Positions 42,205 to 52,374 of a stretch of 57,303 nucleotides of DNA are shown here, one piece after another. The notes below the pieces were generated by a model. That model was not told where the DNA came from, searched no databases, and worked only from the letters and a program-made list of their open reading frames with translations. The position numbers and the translations under genes were made by a program. Source of the DNA: an uncultured Collinsella sp. (GTDB taxonomy: Bacteria; Actinomycetota; Coriobacteriia; Coriobacteriales; Coriobacteriaceae); assembly GCA_900766165.1 (NCBI GenBank), contig CAAFUK010000002.1, positions 1-57,303 on the forward strand, written 5' to 3'. Numbering within the stretch: the stretch's first letter is position 1; each line of letters opens with the position of its first letter.

Positions 42205-43203
42205 TCACTCTTTAATCAGCTTGACGTTACTAAGCAAAACCGGAATACCATTACCGGTATATCCCTTAGTGGAGTAAACCCTGAACTCAAGCCAATCGAA
42301 ATCAGATAGATCAATTTCATTCGACGGAATGTCAGTAGGTGCGGTATTCATCGTAATGTGGTCCTTTTGCCAAATTACTTTTGAATCGGACCCATCGACA
42401 GAGCCCCTTAGTTCAAGTCTCGCCTCATAGTCCTTCAAGATGCTCGTGTCCTCTACGTATTCAACAGCAATTTTGCCATTCAACGAACGGTACTTCTTGC
42501 CGATATAAAATGATATAACCGAAGGAGAATCAGCACTATTAGGACGACCAACCCAAGTGTCGTCACTTGAATAACTATTGCCAGCAGTGTCTTTTTGAGA
42601 GCCTTCAATCAACTCAAAACGACTGGAAGAAGCAACCGTAAGCGAGGTCAATGCCACTTCGGAAACACCTTCGAGCTCATCCAAAAGGTCATTGATTCTT
42701 GCCGGATCTTTCACAATCTTCGAAGCAGTTTTTAAAACGCTCTTCGCTTCATCATACTTTTTAGATGAAACCAGCTCGTTAGCCTGAGCTAAAACCTCAT
42801 CAGTGTAAGTGGACGAATACTCAGCAAAAGCAACAGCACAGTCTCCGGATTTCTTAGAAGCTTTTTGCAATGAAGTTAAAGCTTCTTCATGTTTACCAGA
42901 ATCCCAGGCAGCACGAGCATCCGCAAGAACCTGTTTACCGGCTTCCTCATCCTTAAGAGCATTTAGTTCAGCCTCGACATTCGCATAATCTTTATACGCG
43001 CTTTCAAGGGCATCATTAAGGCTCATGCTTTCTTCCACGGAATCGAAGCGCTTGGACAACTCATCAACTATCTCAGACTGACCATGCAAGTCGCCAAGAT
43101 ACGCTGTCAGGAGGCACGGAATTATTGCAAACAGGATACCGAAAATGACCGGATGTTTAGCATAAAATCGCGACTCTTTAGAATTGGAATCTTTATCAGC
43201 CAT
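42205..43203 (-). CDS. Membrane-anchored protein with coiled coil and NPCBM-like domain
   Basis: A 332-residue protein. Its 15-residue cytoplasmic tail is followed by one membrane segment (HPVIFGILFAIIPCLLTAYL). An extracytoplasmic helical stretch (about 45-190) has repeated AxxAWDSGKHEEALTSL- and ANELVSSKKYDEAKSVL-type units, TPR-like. The C-terminal 130 residues (FELIEGSQKDTAGNSY to the end) are predicted as an NPCBM/NEW2-type carbohydrate-binding jelly roll: SVISFYIGKKYRSLNGKIAV is its typical first block. ATG 43203 has GGGGAGACA upstream. It probably binds cell-surface glycan; no partner is evident. Confidence 0.65.
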   Translation of the reverse strand: MADKDSNSKESRFYAKHPVIFGILFAIIPCLLTAYLGDLHGQSEIVDELSKRFDSVEESMSLNDALESAYKDYANVEAELNALKDEEAGKQVLADARAAWDSGKHEEALTSLQKASKKSGDCAVAFAEYSSTYTDEVLAQANELVSSKKYDEAKSVLKTASKIVKDPARINDLLDELEGVSEVALTSLTVASSSRFELIEGSQKDTAGNSYSSDDTWVGRPNSADSPSVISFYIGKKYRSLNGKIAVEYVEDTSILKDYEARLELRGSVDGSDSKVIWQKDHITMNTAPTDIPSNEIDLSDFDWLEFRVYSTKGYTGNGIPVLLSNVKLIKE

Positions 43204-43703
43204 TGTCTCCCCTAACGCAAAACAAACAATATGAGTAACGTGTCTCTCAAAGGCACAAGCATGCCGGGCCACCATTTCAAAAGAAAACAGTGTGACAATC
43301 TGTGCAATCAATCGGACGAGCCGACAACCAACTTATTACTTCCGGTATTTTGTATAGCTCGATTGTTTAGCGGCATGACAACCCCCAATAATCAGTCGAC
43401 CAAATTCAATGGTCAACAAGTGGATGTTAACGTCATGCGCCAGGCAGTGAACGCCTGAAACAATATTACTCCCCGACACTTTAGAAGAGTGCAGCAGTCG
43501 AATACTATTCGTTGAACGGTAGATTGAAAATCAAAGTGCCGAAGTACAGCTTAGGAACATGCAATGTTGACACACCAACGCGGATCGCGTCGAAAATGTT
43601 GGTGTAAGGGTGACGCCCCTGCGCCCGTTTAACGAAGAACGGCCCTCGTTCTAGAATCTCAAATCACCACAACAACAGGTTCTGAGAAAGTACGAAGACC
43701 GCT
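43204..43703. other. Gene-free gap of about 500 bp
   Basis: No gene seen. A hairpin ACACCAAC/GTTGGTGT lies at 43572-43605, followed by AAGGGTGACGCCCCTGCGCCCG, which may be the degraded left end of the IS256-type element that follows. Confidence 0.4.
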
Positions 43704-44159
43704 GTGGAAATCTTGTTAGACCCGACGCCGGACATGCACGCCATGCCCCGTTTCGGCGACGGCGACATAGACATGCAGGAGCTGTTTCGCAGACTCACCG
43801 AGCAGACGTGAACGCCGTGATGGACGCCGAGGCAGACCAGCTGTGCGGTGGCGACAACGGCCACCGGAAGCGCGGTCTCACCACCTGCGTCGGCACGCTG
43901 ACGCTACGCATCCCCAAGCTGCGCTCCGGCAGCTTCTTCCCTGAGGACGTGCTCGTGCGCTACCAGCGCGTCGACGGCGCCCTCGTGGCCGCCGCGGCCG
44001 AGATCCAGGTACTTCTCGGAGGTAAGGATGAACGAGCTCTACGACGACGGGCGCACTCGGGGAATCGACGGTCCCGTCAAGCGGGCGCGGCTTGAGGCGG
44101 AAGCCAGGAAGATGCTCGAGTCCGGCCTCGAGCTTGCGGACAGGGTCGAGCCGGCATAG
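43704..44159 (+). pseudogene. IS256-family (mutator) transposase remnant
   Basis: The segment MDAEADQLCGGDNGHRKRG then VGTLTLRIPKLRSGSFFPED is the N-terminal part of a mutator-type transposase. The upstream ELFRRLTEQT is in another frame (frameshift near 43810), and the frame breaks down after 44000, so only about a quarter of the gene survives. An open stretch of 43 codons with a good ribosome binding site (44028-44159, MNELYDDGRTRGIDG...) follows and is probably part of the debris. It is GC-rich, unlike the flanks. Confidence 0.7.
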
Positions 44160-44216
44160 GATATCAACCATATTCCGGATTCTAGGACACCGAGCCGACT
44201 CGCTTCGGATCGGGCT

Positions 44217-45425
44217 CTACGCCAACTTTCTCGACACTACAGAGTGAATAGCCTGTTTTAGCCAGAGCGGAATGCTTCTCTTTAGGCGTCCCTTGAAAAC
44301 AAGCTTCCAATTATTCTTTTCAAATTTCGAAGCGAAAGCCGCTGCCCCTAGAGATCGATACTCAGCCATAAGCTCGTTGTAACAATCCGGCTTAGCCGAT
44401 GGGTGCACGAGTTGGCCATTTTCACGCACAACATCATCCATCGGCACCTCTTTAATTACCCCATCGTTCCTAAGCTCATTTACAAGCGAAATGCCCTTAT
44501 CCGTTGAAGCAATAATTACTGAAACGCCCTTTGAAGAGTCAATATTCTCACAATACTTTGCTGCGCCCCAAAAATCGCCTATCGTCCAGTCAGAATATCG
44601 TTCTCTTTTTGCATAAGGACAAGAGTAGCAGGATTCCCTGAAAAACATACCTTGATAAAAGTAATAGTAGTAGTAATAGACCTCTTCAGGCTTAAAGTAA
44701 CGCGTTCTAACTTTGCCGTCTGAGGTTCTAAAATCAACGGCAAGTAGAGCGCCCCAACCCCTATTCTTATCACGGAATCTGAGGTCTACGATCTCTCCAT
44801 TCACCTTGACTTCAAGATATTCAACGAAATCAAGGAAAAGTTTCGAGCTCGGTACACCATGACAAATAAGTTCAACGCAGATTAAATTATCAGGAGTCTT
44901 ACGTCCAAACAGAGACCTTACAGCAGCACACTGACATGGAGTACCAGAAAACAGAACACCAGACCCCTCGGATACGTCTTGTTTTAACTTAGATAAAATC
45001 GGTGTTAAGTCGCTTTGAACATACTTTGAGCCCTGAACTCTAGAAATATCGGACCAATCGGCAATACGTGCATGTTCGGGCTTCATTCCTTTGCCCCAAG
45101 ACGCGCCATAGACAACGCCCCCATTATCGAGAACATGTTTTGCAAGTGCAGAAAAAGCTCCTCCAGAAGCACTGCCGTGCAACGCATCCTTATTGGAATT
45201 AACAAAAGCCAGAGCCATTGGCGACACGGAATTATGGGAATTCTTAGTCTTGCCAAAGTCACATTTCTTAACGCATGCCCCACAATCGATGCATAGAGAG
45301 CTATCAATTTTCGGATAGACAAATCCATCCAAATCCTTGCGAAAAGAAATTGCGTCTTTTAGGCAAACCCGCAGACACGCACCGCACCCGCAGCATTTAT
45401 CTTTAGAGTTATATGGGGTTTCCAT
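44217..45425 (-). CDS. Ferredoxin-FrhB fusion protein of the polysaccharide operon (first copy)
   Basis: A 402-residue iron-sulfur protein. Two [4Fe-4S] motifs are C11/C14/C17/C21 and C45/C48/C51/C55. The rest is the F420 hydrogenase/dehydrogenase beta-subunit (FrhB) fold, with FSGTPCQCAAVRSLFG, LICHGVPS and SCPYAKRERYSDWTIGDFWG. Such fusions are common in exopolysaccharide clusters next to pyruvyl transferase-like genes; their reaction is not established, and nothing here points to F420. It is the last gene of the operon and overlaps the flippase stop by one base; a weak hairpin lies at 44192-44217. Confidence 0.85.
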   Translation of the reverse strand: METPYNSKDKCCGCGACLRVCLKDAISFRKDLDGFVYPKIDSSLCIDCGACVKKCDFGKTKNSHNSVSPMALAFVNSNKDALHGSASGGAFSALAKHVLDNGGVVYGASWGKGMKPEHARIADWSDISRVQGSKYVQSDLTPILSKLKQDVSEGSGVLFSGTPCQCAAVRSLFGRKTPDNLICVELICHGVPSSKLFLDFVEYLEVKVNGEIVDLRFRDKNRGWGALLAVDFRTSDGKVRTRYFKPEEVYYYYYYFYQGMFFRESCYSCPYAKRERYSDWTIGDFWGAAKYCENIDSSKGVSVIIASTDKGISLVNELRNDGVIKEVPMDDVVRENGQLVHPSAKPDCYNELMAEYRSLGAAAFASKFEKNNWKLVFKGRLKRSIPLWLKQAIHSVVSRKLA

Positions 45426-46846
45426 TATTGATGAGCCTTTCCAAGAGCTAACCTAAGAACTGAAAGGCAAGCTTCAGTTAATTTCATGACAACACGACGA
45501 TTGACAAATAGCATGACAATGAGAAGGGCAAGTGCAATAAGAAAACGGTGCGAAACGCGCGCTATCATCACGATAGACATTCCAGCGAGGATAAAGTATG
45601 AAATTAAATCAGATGCAAGCTCAATATCGAGACGAATAATCTTTCTCGTATCCCAAAGACGCAATGCCCAAATTGAAACATAGCTAGCGAGAGTAGCCAA
45701 AGAAGCCCCCATGGCACCCAACGAAGGTATCAGCATCACATTCAAAACAATGTTAAGCACAGCAGCAAACATTGTTGATACAAACAACATCTTGGTTCTC
45801 TTAGCTGAAGTGTAAATGGATCCCAAAAAAGCAGACATAGCGGAAAACTCGAAAGCAATCAACAGCACCGGAACAAGAACCCAGCCATTAAAAAAGTCAT
45901 TAGAGAAGAGAATGCTTGCCAGAAGTTCGCAGCCGCAAATCAGCACACCAACAACGAGAGAATTAAACGTGGAATACTGTTTATAAATGTTGCTGTAGAA
46001 CCGTCTCGATTCTTGAGAACCGAAATCCTCTACGGCCGAAATCTGCCATGCACTCATAAAAATTGTTGAAACGGTGGCAAACAAGGAAGGTATACGCTGA
46101 GCGGCAGAGTACACACCCGTAACACCAACCCCAACGAACATCGTCAACAAATATTTGTCCGAAGAATTGCTAATCCACCAACTAATCGAATTGGGAATCA
46201 TCGGAACAGAATAGCGAAGCATATCCCTAAACAAATTCTTATCAATGGAGGCTGGTTTAACCAAAAAGCCGTTAAGGCCAGCACCGATCCAAAGTAAAAC
46301 GCTTGTAGTGGCCTCGCCCACCAGCATGGCAAGCATATAGCCCGTAACACCAAGGTGTAGACCTAAAAGAAATACCAAGTTTAATGCAATGAAAACAATG
46401 GTTTGAAACACGCCGCTAATTGAATAAATCGCAACGTTTTCAATTCCCTTAACAAACTGAGAGACAAGAAGATGAAGGCATGTAAAGAAATAGTACGCAA
46501 GAAAATAGCCTAGATACGGTGCCATGTCCTCACTCAAAAGAACAAGCGGGGAAACAGCGCACATGGCAATAAAGCCGCCGCATGTCACAATCAGCCCGAT
46601 GGTAAATATTTGCCCTTTATCCACATCTTGATCTAGGGCAAATCGCATTACGGCCTCACTGATCAGAAGCGTAAAGAAAGGTGAGAGAAGATTAACTGTC
46701 GTCGTCATTAAATCCGCAGTACCGTACTCTGCCGTTGACAACACGGCAGTATAGAGCGGCAGCATGAAGAATGACATTATTTTGGACGCGAAGTTCCCGA
46801 TCGTAATTAGACCGACATTTTTGCCAAGTTTATTATATTTGCCCAT
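45425..46846 (-). CDS. Wzx-type lipid-linked oligosaccharide flippase
   Basis: A 473-residue polytopic membrane protein of the MOP superfamily with about 14 hydrophobic helices. The N-terminus KNVGLITIGNFASKIMSFFMLPLY and the STAEYGTADLM segment are characteristic of polysaccharide flippases. It should turn the undecaprenyl-linked repeat unit built by the glycosyltransferases of this operon to the outer face for the Wzy polymerase. It starts nine bases after the second FrhB gene. Confidence 0.88.
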   Translation of the reverse strand: MGKYNKLGKNVGLITIGNFASKIMSFFMLPLYTAVLSTAEYGTADLMTTTVNLLSPFFTLLISEAVMRFALDQDVDKGQIFTIGLIVTCGGFIAMCAVSPLVLLSEDMAPYLGYFLAYYFFTCLHLLVSQFVKGIENVAIYSISGVFQTIVFIALNLVFLLGLHLGVTGYMLAMLVGEATTSVLLWIGAGLNGFLVKPASIDKNLFRDMLRYSVPMIPNSISWWISNSSDKYLLTMFVGVGVTGVYSAAQRIPSLFATVSTIFMSAWQISAVEDFGSQESRRFYSNIYKQYSTFNSLVVGVLICGCELLASILFSNDFFNGWVLVPVLLIAFEFSAMSAFLGSIYTSAKRTKMLFVSTMFAAVLNIVLNVMLIPSLGAMGASLATLASYVSIWALRLWDTRKIIRLDIELASDLISYFILAGMSIVMIARVSHRFLIALALLIVMLFVNRRVVMKLTEACLSVLRLALGKAHQ

Positions 46847-46855
46847 AGGTGAAAC

Positions 46856-48013
46856 TCATGCCCTCCTCACCTTTGTTTTTACCTTGTCAACAAGGCGATA
46901 CAGTTTTCCTGATTTACCGACATAACCAAAACGAGAAGCTACCCCGCCCCAACTGCCATTCTCATAGGCTGTCCAAAATGAATCGTAATCAAACTGCGGA
47001 TAGTCAGTGGAATTATGCAGATTCCTTTGAACAGGAGTCTCAGTCTCTTCCTTAAGAGTTAAGCGCTCACTTGAGTCAGTAAGTAGCGTTTCGCCCTGTT
47101 CGCTATTCACGAAGACCATGGATACTCCGACGTTGTCAGAAAACTCAGGATCATCCTTTTCAATTCCCCAGTAATCCGCAATCGTCAAATCGCCCACTCG
47201 CTGCATGCGCGAATAAGGACAGTGATAGCACGACGGCCTCAACCCGAGACTCTTTGAAAATACAACAGCAAAGCCGCGCGCTTCGGAACTATCATCCAGT
47301 AAAACGGATCCATCTTCAAACTCCGCTCGAATATGGTAGCCACGCCATCCAGCATCTTTATTACGGAAAGAATATGAAACCAAACGAGATCCCTGCTTTT
47401 TTTCAAGAGACCTCACATAGTCGCCCCAAACCGTCGGAGAGGGGGCGCCGTGGCACACCAGGTCGGCATAAACCCAATTCGAGGAATTCACTTTTAGCAG
47501 TTTTGCCACCAGCTTAAATGCAGCGATCTGGCATGGGGTCCCTGTAAACAGAACCTTCTTACCACTTAGATTTTTATACTCATTAAAGACATTAGAGATA
47601 TCACTTTGGACATATTTGCTTCCACGCATTGAATCACGAGAAGCAACTTCGCCAGCCACTCTATGCCGAACACACATCGACTCGTCATAAGCAGCACCCA
47701 CAATTAGACCGCCGCTGTTAAGTATGCTATCACTCAGAGCAGTAAAAGCTCCTCCCGAAGACGATCGAGACCGAATTTCATCCTCGTTTTTTACAGCGTA
47801 TGTTGTTTTGGGATATGGTGTCAGGAGGTCAACTTCATTGCCAATTTGACAAACACGATTACAAAGATGACAGTCGATACACTTCTCTGGGTCAATAACG
47901 GGATATAAAAAGCCGTGCTTGTCATGGACCATTTTGATGGCGCCACGCGGACACACGGAAGCGCAAGCACCACACCCATAGCAATCTCGCTTATTGGTAA
48001 ATAGAGCCATCAT
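46856..48013 (-). CDS. Ferredoxin-FrhB fusion protein of the polysaccharide operon (second copy)
   Basis: A 385-residue paralogue of the 44217-45425 protein. Its Cys ligands sit at the identical positions (C11/C14/C17/C21, C45/C48/C51/C55). Further matches are FTGTPCQIAAFKLVAKLL, LVCHGAPSP and YHCPYSRMQRVGDLTIADYWG. It lies 11 bp after a polysaccharide pyruvyl transferase-like gene, an arrangement often seen in anaerobes. The two copies differ enough to act on different substrates. Confidence 0.85.
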   Translation of the reverse strand: MMALFTNKRDCYGCGACASVCPRGAIKMVHDKHGFLYPVIDPEKCIDCHLCNRVCQIGNEVDLLTPYPKTTYAVKNEDEIRSRSSSGGAFTALSDSILNSGGLIVGAAYDESMCVRHRVAGEVASRDSMRGSKYVQSDISNVFNEYKNLSGKKVLFTGTPCQIAAFKLVAKLLKVNSSNWVYADLVCHGAPSPTVWGDYVRSLEKKQGSRLVSYSFRNKDAGWRGYHIRAEFEDGSVLLDDSSEARGFAVVFSKSLGLRPSCYHCPYSRMQRVGDLTIADYWGIEKDDPEFSDNVGVSMVFVNSEQGETLLTDSSERLTLKEETETPVQRNLHNSTDYPQFDYDSFWTAYENGSWGGVASRFGYVGKSGKLYRLVDKVKTKVRRA

Positions 48014-48024
48014 TAGAAATCACC

Positions 48025-49086
48025 CTAAATAGATGTGACAAAATGTTCAGACGCCTCGCGTTCGCGAGCAAGCGAATTGTCGACGTTTCCCCAATCGATA
48101 TCCTTTAGCAAAATATCTCTATCAAAACGATCCGTATAGCGATTCCTTAGACCAGCAATATCAAGAAGGTTGGTAATTCTCCCACCTCGGGTGGCTTTAG
48201 GAATGGACGCAAACGGCCTATGGAATAGAAGAGAGAAGACGGTCCCATGGAAAGAGTCGGTAACAACGTAATCCGCACCCGCGATGAGGGAGACGAATTC
48301 TTCAGGCCCAGCATCGCAAATAACGTCATGGCTTTTTCCAATTTGCAGCCCTCTGTTGCCGCTCAGTCCGACAAGATCGAGATTTTTATAACGTGCGATT
48401 TTATCGGCCAAAGATAGAGCGCGGTTGTCCTTCCTTGCCAGTTGGTAATAAAGGACGTAAGGCCTATCGCGGAGAGACTTTACAATGGGAGCGAATAGTT
48501 CTTTACCCGCAAGGATGGTAGGGTCGACAACCACCTCGGGCCTATTACCGGTCAATTTCTCAATCAAGCCCGCTGCTTCTGGTTCTCTAACGGAAATTCG
48601 ATTAAGCCTTGAAACCAAAGGCAGCATAGCTTTGCAGTCCGCATCAGATAGAGCCGATTTGCCTATACTGGCAGCGTACGATGCCTTAATGACGCTCCCG
48701 GGGAACCGGTCGGCAAAGTACATGGGATCGATTCCTTTTGTAATTTCCGAATTCCAAATTTGATCGCTCCCGCAGAAGACAGAATCGAACGAATGGAGGA
48801 CCTCGTCAGTAGCAGGCCACGGCTCCAAGTCCATCCTCTCTGAGACAAAACGCTTGAACTTTCTTTTCTTACGAACGCAAGCGGGCGCAGTAAGAGTGCT
48901 GCCAATGAACGCTTTAGGTCCAGATATATCAAACGTTTTGTAGTCAGACAAAAGACAGCCAGGACAATAATCAATAACTTTAACTTCGTCGTAGTACTTT
49001 TTTAACTTCTCAGATAGAGCAAATGCTTGAAGAGCGGCCCCATAATTGGGAACACAGTGGAATGTAACAATGCCAGCTTTAGTCAT
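48025..49086 (-). CDS. Polysaccharide pyruvyl transferase family protein (first copy)
   Basis: A 353-residue protein of the PS_pyruv_trans family (CsaB/WcaK type), a GT-B-like fold that can add pyruvate ketals to sugars, though several members have other roles. Seen: GIVTFHCVPNYGAALQAFAL at the N-terminus, FCGSDQIWN, ASIGKSAL, ISVREPEAAGLI, VVDPTIL and TDSFHGTVFSLLF. ATG 49086 overlaps the end of the GT2 gene by eight bases and has AAGGAAGG upstream. Confidence 0.85.
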   Translation of the reverse strand: MTKAGIVTFHCVPNYGAALQAFALSEKLKKYYDEVKVIDYCPGCLLSDYKTFDISGPKAFIGSTLTAPACVRKKRKFKRFVSERMDLEPWPATDEVLHSFDSVFCGSDQIWNSEITKGIDPMYFADRFPGSVIKASYAASIGKSALSDADCKAMLPLVSRLNRISVREPEAAGLIEKLTGNRPEVVVDPTILAGKELFAPIVKSLRDRPYVLYYQLARKDNRALSLADKIARYKNLDLVGLSGNRGLQIGKSHDVICDAGPEEFVSLIAGADYVVTDSFHGTVFSLLFHRPFASIPKATRGGRITNLLDIAGLRNRYTDRFDRDILLKDIDWGNVDNSLAREREASEHFVTSI

Positions 49087-50062
49087 GGAACGCCTTCCTT
49101 TTAAAGTGAAAGATAAATGCAAACAAACGCGGCGAAATTGAACCTAGAAGCACATAACTCTTAAGCTTAAGGGGCAATTCGGGCGAAGCAAACGCTTCAC
49201 CTACCGTCGATCGTGCCCAGTTCGCCATCTTCTTACGACAGTATTCATCGGCGAAGCCGGAAGCGGCAGCGACGATTAACAGGTGCCGGATTAAGCCAAC
49301 GTTCAATCGCAAACGCAATGAGTTAGCTTTCTCGCCTTGAAGATCAAGGAGCGAAACGACCTTATTTGGAAGCTCCATACAGCTAAACTTTTTTTCATTC
49401 AAGGCAGAACGACTTACGCTTTGCTCAGTAGAGCGATAATGATAAAAAGCTGTATCAGTTACTGAAATGAAGCGCGAATTATTTAGAAGTTCAACGTTAA
49501 AGAACCAGTCTTCTAGAATATGCACATCTTCTGGGAATGCGCACCCCGCAGCCGCATCCCTACTCATCAGGCAAAGCCAGGGACAGGCAATGAAGCGAAA
49601 GTCCAGTTGATATTTAAGTAATACGGACGCATCGATACTGTCGAATCTGGAGATACAGGTTTCACTGGCACATAAAACTCCGTTGCTGTCATAATACTGA
49701 CTGCAGTAGACAGCATCAGTTCCGTTATTTTTTATAGCAGCCAAGAGCGTCTCGACAGCAAATGGTTCAATCCAATCGTCGGCATCTACAAACATCAGGT
49801 AAGAACCACGGGACGCAGCAATACCATGATTTCGCGCAAAACTGACGCCGCCGTTCTTCTGCGTTATAAGCCGCAGCCTATTGTCAGAATCCGCCATTCT
49901 TGAAACTATCGCCGAAGTTCCGTCGGTCGAGCCATCATCAACAACAATTATTTCAACTGCGCGGTGAGTCTGGTTCAAAAGAGAACAAACGCACTCTTTC
50001 AGATGTTTTTCAGCCTGATACGCTGGAACAATAATGCTGACTAAATCACTACATATATCCAC
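49079..50062 (-). CDS. GT2 family glycosyltransferase
   Basis: A 327-residue GT-A fold transferase. Motifs: SIIVPAYQAEKHLKECVCSL at the N-terminus, VVDDGSTDGT, and the DxD in FVDADDWIEP, all in the first 100 residues. The C-terminal part is soluble and ends with a basic helix. It probably adds one sugar of the repeat unit. It overlaps wzy by 14 bases. Confidence 0.9.
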   Translation of the reverse strand: MDICSDLVSIIVPAYQAEKHLKECVCSLLNQTHRAVEIIVVDDGSTDGTSAIVSRMADSDNRLRLITQKNGGVSFARNHGIAASRGSYLMFVDADDWIEPFAVETLLAAIKNNGTDAVYCSQYYDSNGVLCASETCISRFDSIDASVLLKYQLDFRFIACPWLCLMSRDAAAGCAFPEDVHILEDWFFNVELLNNSRFISVTDTAFYHYRSTEQSVSRSALNEKKFSCMELPNKVVSLLDLQGEKANSLRLRLNVGLIRHLLIVAAASGFADEYCRKKMANWARSTVGEAFASPELPLKLKSYVLLGSISPRLFAFIFHFKRKAFHD

Positions 50063-51281
50063 GAGGACTCACAGATCCCTTCGATTTAAGATAGCCGGCA
50101 ATAACGCCCCAAAACATACACAGAAGCAAAAAATGAGTTGGGTAAATAATCAAGTGCGCCATACACGACATGAAAATCATCAGCACCAGAGATGCTGCGA
50201 ATGCCGGCGCGAGCTGAGAACAATCGGACTTGACACGCAGATACAATTGCCAGACGTGATAATAAAGTCGCAAATAAAGTAAAAACCCAATAAGGCCATA
50301 GTCATAAATGACTTCAAGAAAGTCATTGTGAGCGCTAAGGCCCATAGGGGAAGCTCGATATACCGTATTAAAACCATGGCCAATAAGAAGTGACATTGGA
50401 TCAGAAGCTAGTATCATTCTCCAGACACAAGCCCAGACATCCGGTCTACCCGAGCCATCATCATTTGCAAGATTTTCAAGACGATCTAACATTGCCAGAT
50501 TGTTTGCTTTTGTAAATGAAGTGAAAAAATAGTAGAAAGCCATCGCAAGTATTACAGAACCAAGGATAAGCAGGACCCTTTTAGGATCTCCCTTTCCAGC
50601 CATCTGCCACTCAACCACGGCATAAACAATAAGAGCCAGGAAAAAAGCAATGAATCCACCTCTCTTAGAAGACAGGAGAAGTGTGGCGAAAATTATTGCA
50701 ACAAATACCCAACGAATTGTTTTATTGTGCAACAGTAAGACAAAAGGCAGCAGAAACAGGGCGTAGTACGCCATAGTTACAGATTCTGTCCAACCAATCT
50801 CATTGATATGGGTTCTAACTCCGGCGAAGAGCACAAAAACAATAGGGACTGCAAGGCCCATCCATCCAAGTCGTTCAAGTAGAAAGGGATTCTTATATCC
50901 AGACCAATAGGATAGAGCGAAAACAGCAATCCATAGAATGGATAAGGATATTTGAAGCAAACCGTACTGAAAACTAACGTACCCGCTGAGGTAATAGAAG
51001 CAAGTTGGTACCAAAATTACAATACCAAACACCAATAAAAGTCCGAGCATGTCCTTGCCAAATACAAGGTCTGCACGACAAGAAAGGCGAAGCAATACGC
51101 ACAATCCGACTGCGGACATTGCCATCTTCAACTGATCTCTAAAGGGAACAATTCGGCCAGCACCTGCTAGAAGATTGCCAAATGTCACATAAATCAAACT
51201 TATAAGCAGAAACAAAAAAAGAACCGATAACGAACGCCTCGCAGAATTTAATCCGCGTTTTTTCAAAGCAAAACTAGACAT
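50049..51281 (-). CDS. Wzy-type O-antigen/exopolysaccharide polymerase
   Basis: A 410-residue polytopic membrane protein with about 11 hydrophobic helices. The large extracytoplasmic loop after TM8 holds GRPDVWACVWRMILAS and LIGHGFNTVYRAS, then LSAHNDFLEVIYDYGLIGF. This GRxxxW...GHG...HNxxL pattern is that of the Wzy/WaaL (O-antigen ligase) family. It should polymerise the flipped repeat units. It overlaps the neighbours on both sides. Confidence 0.85.
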   Translation of the reverse strand: MSSFALKKRGLNSARRSLSVLFLFLLISLIYVTFGNLLAGAGRIVPFRDQLKMAMSAVGLCVLLRLSCRADLVFGKDMLGLLLVFGIVILVPTCFYYLSGYVSFQYGLLQISLSILWIAVFALSYWSGYKNPFLLERLGWMGLAVPIVFVLFAGVRTHINEIGWTESVTMAYYALFLLPFVLLLHNKTIRWVFVAIIFATLLLSSKRGGFIAFFLALIVYAVVEWQMAGKGDPKRVLLILGSVILAMAFYYFFTSFTKANNLAMLDRLENLANDDGSGRPDVWACVWRMILASDPMSLLIGHGFNTVYRASPMGLSAHNDFLEVIYDYGLIGFLLYLRLYYHVWQLYLRVKSDCSQLAPAFAASLVLMIFMSCMAHLIIYPTHFLLLCMFWGVIAGYLKSKGSVSPRGYM

Positions 51282-52374
51282 TTAATTCCCCGCAGTAAAT
51301 CCCGGCAAGAATTCTCCAGCAATCTTCAAGATCAAAACCGGCTGCCTTAGCCCGGTTAGTCCTCGGCAAATCGTGAGAAATCATTGAGAGTCTTTTGATC
51401 TCATCCACCCACAAATCAGGACGATCGAGCGGCAAATAAGACACTTCGCCGCATTTTTTAAGCTCAGGCGTAATCGTTTGAGAAACAAGAAGGGGAAGCC
51501 CCGAAGCCGAAGCCTCAACGCCAACAACCGGAAAACCCTCATACAGAGAAGTCAACATGAACGCGTCAAACGCCTGATACAACCTTGCGGTATCAGATCG
51601 TCTTCCAAGGAGCTTAAATCGATCGCCGCATCCACATGCCTCAATTGCAGAGGATATCTCACTCTCAAGCTCGCCGTTTCCAGCCGCAATAAATCGCACA
51701 TTACAATTCTTGTCAAAAGTGCTCGCTATTTTCAGAGCAAGAGGATAGTTTTTTTGTTTAGACAGTCTACCAACCATACCAACAACGAATTCCTCGTTGA
51801 ACCCAAGCTCCTGACGCACGGCGCGCCTAACGGACGGATCGAATGTATATGAACCAGTATCAATGGCATTGGGCAAAAACTGCACCTTCCCCATTCGCCA
51901 ACGCCATTTACCGAAAACGCGTTCACCGGCAAGCTTCCCACAGGAGATTAAGCATGTAGCATAACGGCCATTTAGAACACAGCCGGAAACCCTTCTTAAA
52001 TGGTCGCGAAATGAATAACACGGTGATGTAGTGTGGGAATGCGCGATTCTAACAGGCACACCACACTTTCGAGCAACCCGAAGGGCAACGTAAGAGGTTT
52101 CATTTTCATGAACATGAATCGCATCATAGGAATTGTCCTTAAGCAGATTGGCTAAGGCTGTCTCATAGGCACCAATTCCCTCGCTCTTCGAAGGAAGTCG
52201 ATATATGTGGGAACCTAGCTCACGAAAGCGCTTGGCATTAAGACCAATTTGATCTGAAGTTAATGCCAAATCAAAATGAAAGCCATGTTCTACAAGGTGT
52301 CTGTAATAATTAAGAATAACTGATGAAATGCCACCGGCATCAGCCCCATACATCACGTGTAATACATTAAACAT
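51274..52374 (-). CDS. GT4 family glycosyltransferase
   Basis: A 366-residue GT-B fold transferase. MYGADAGGISSVILNYY is the N-terminal donor-loop region. Later come VVGMVGRLSKQKNYPLALKI and the EX7E motif in TSLYEGFPVVGVEASASG, with E as first residue of EGFPVVGVE. It resembles the 54487-55614 gene in layout. The stop is directly followed by, or one base from, the adjoining pyruvyl transferase-like gene. Confidence 0.88.
   Translation of the reverse strand: MFNVLHVMYGADAGGISSVILNYYRHLVEHGFHFDLALTSDQIGLNAKRFRELGSHIYRLPSKSEGIGAYETALANLLKDNSYDAIHVHENETSYVALRVARKCGVPVRIAHSHTTSPCYSFRDHLRRVSGCVLNGRYATCLISCGKLAGERVFGKWRWRMGKVQFLPNAIDTGSYTFDPSVRRAVRQELGFNEEFVVGMVGRLSKQKNYPLALKIASTFDKNCNVRFIAAGNGELESEISSAIEACGCGDRFKLLGRRSDTARLYQAFDAFMLTSLYEGFPVVGVEASASGLPLLVSQTITPELKKCGEVSYLPLDRPDLWVDEIKRLSMISHDLPRTNRAKAAGFDLEDCWRILAGIYCGELNV

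Noticed and set aside
44028..44159. 43-codon frame MNELYDDGRTRGIDG with good ribosome binding site as a separate gene
   Set aside because: It lies directly in the decayed IS256 sequence and shows no independent support, so it is listed with the remnant.
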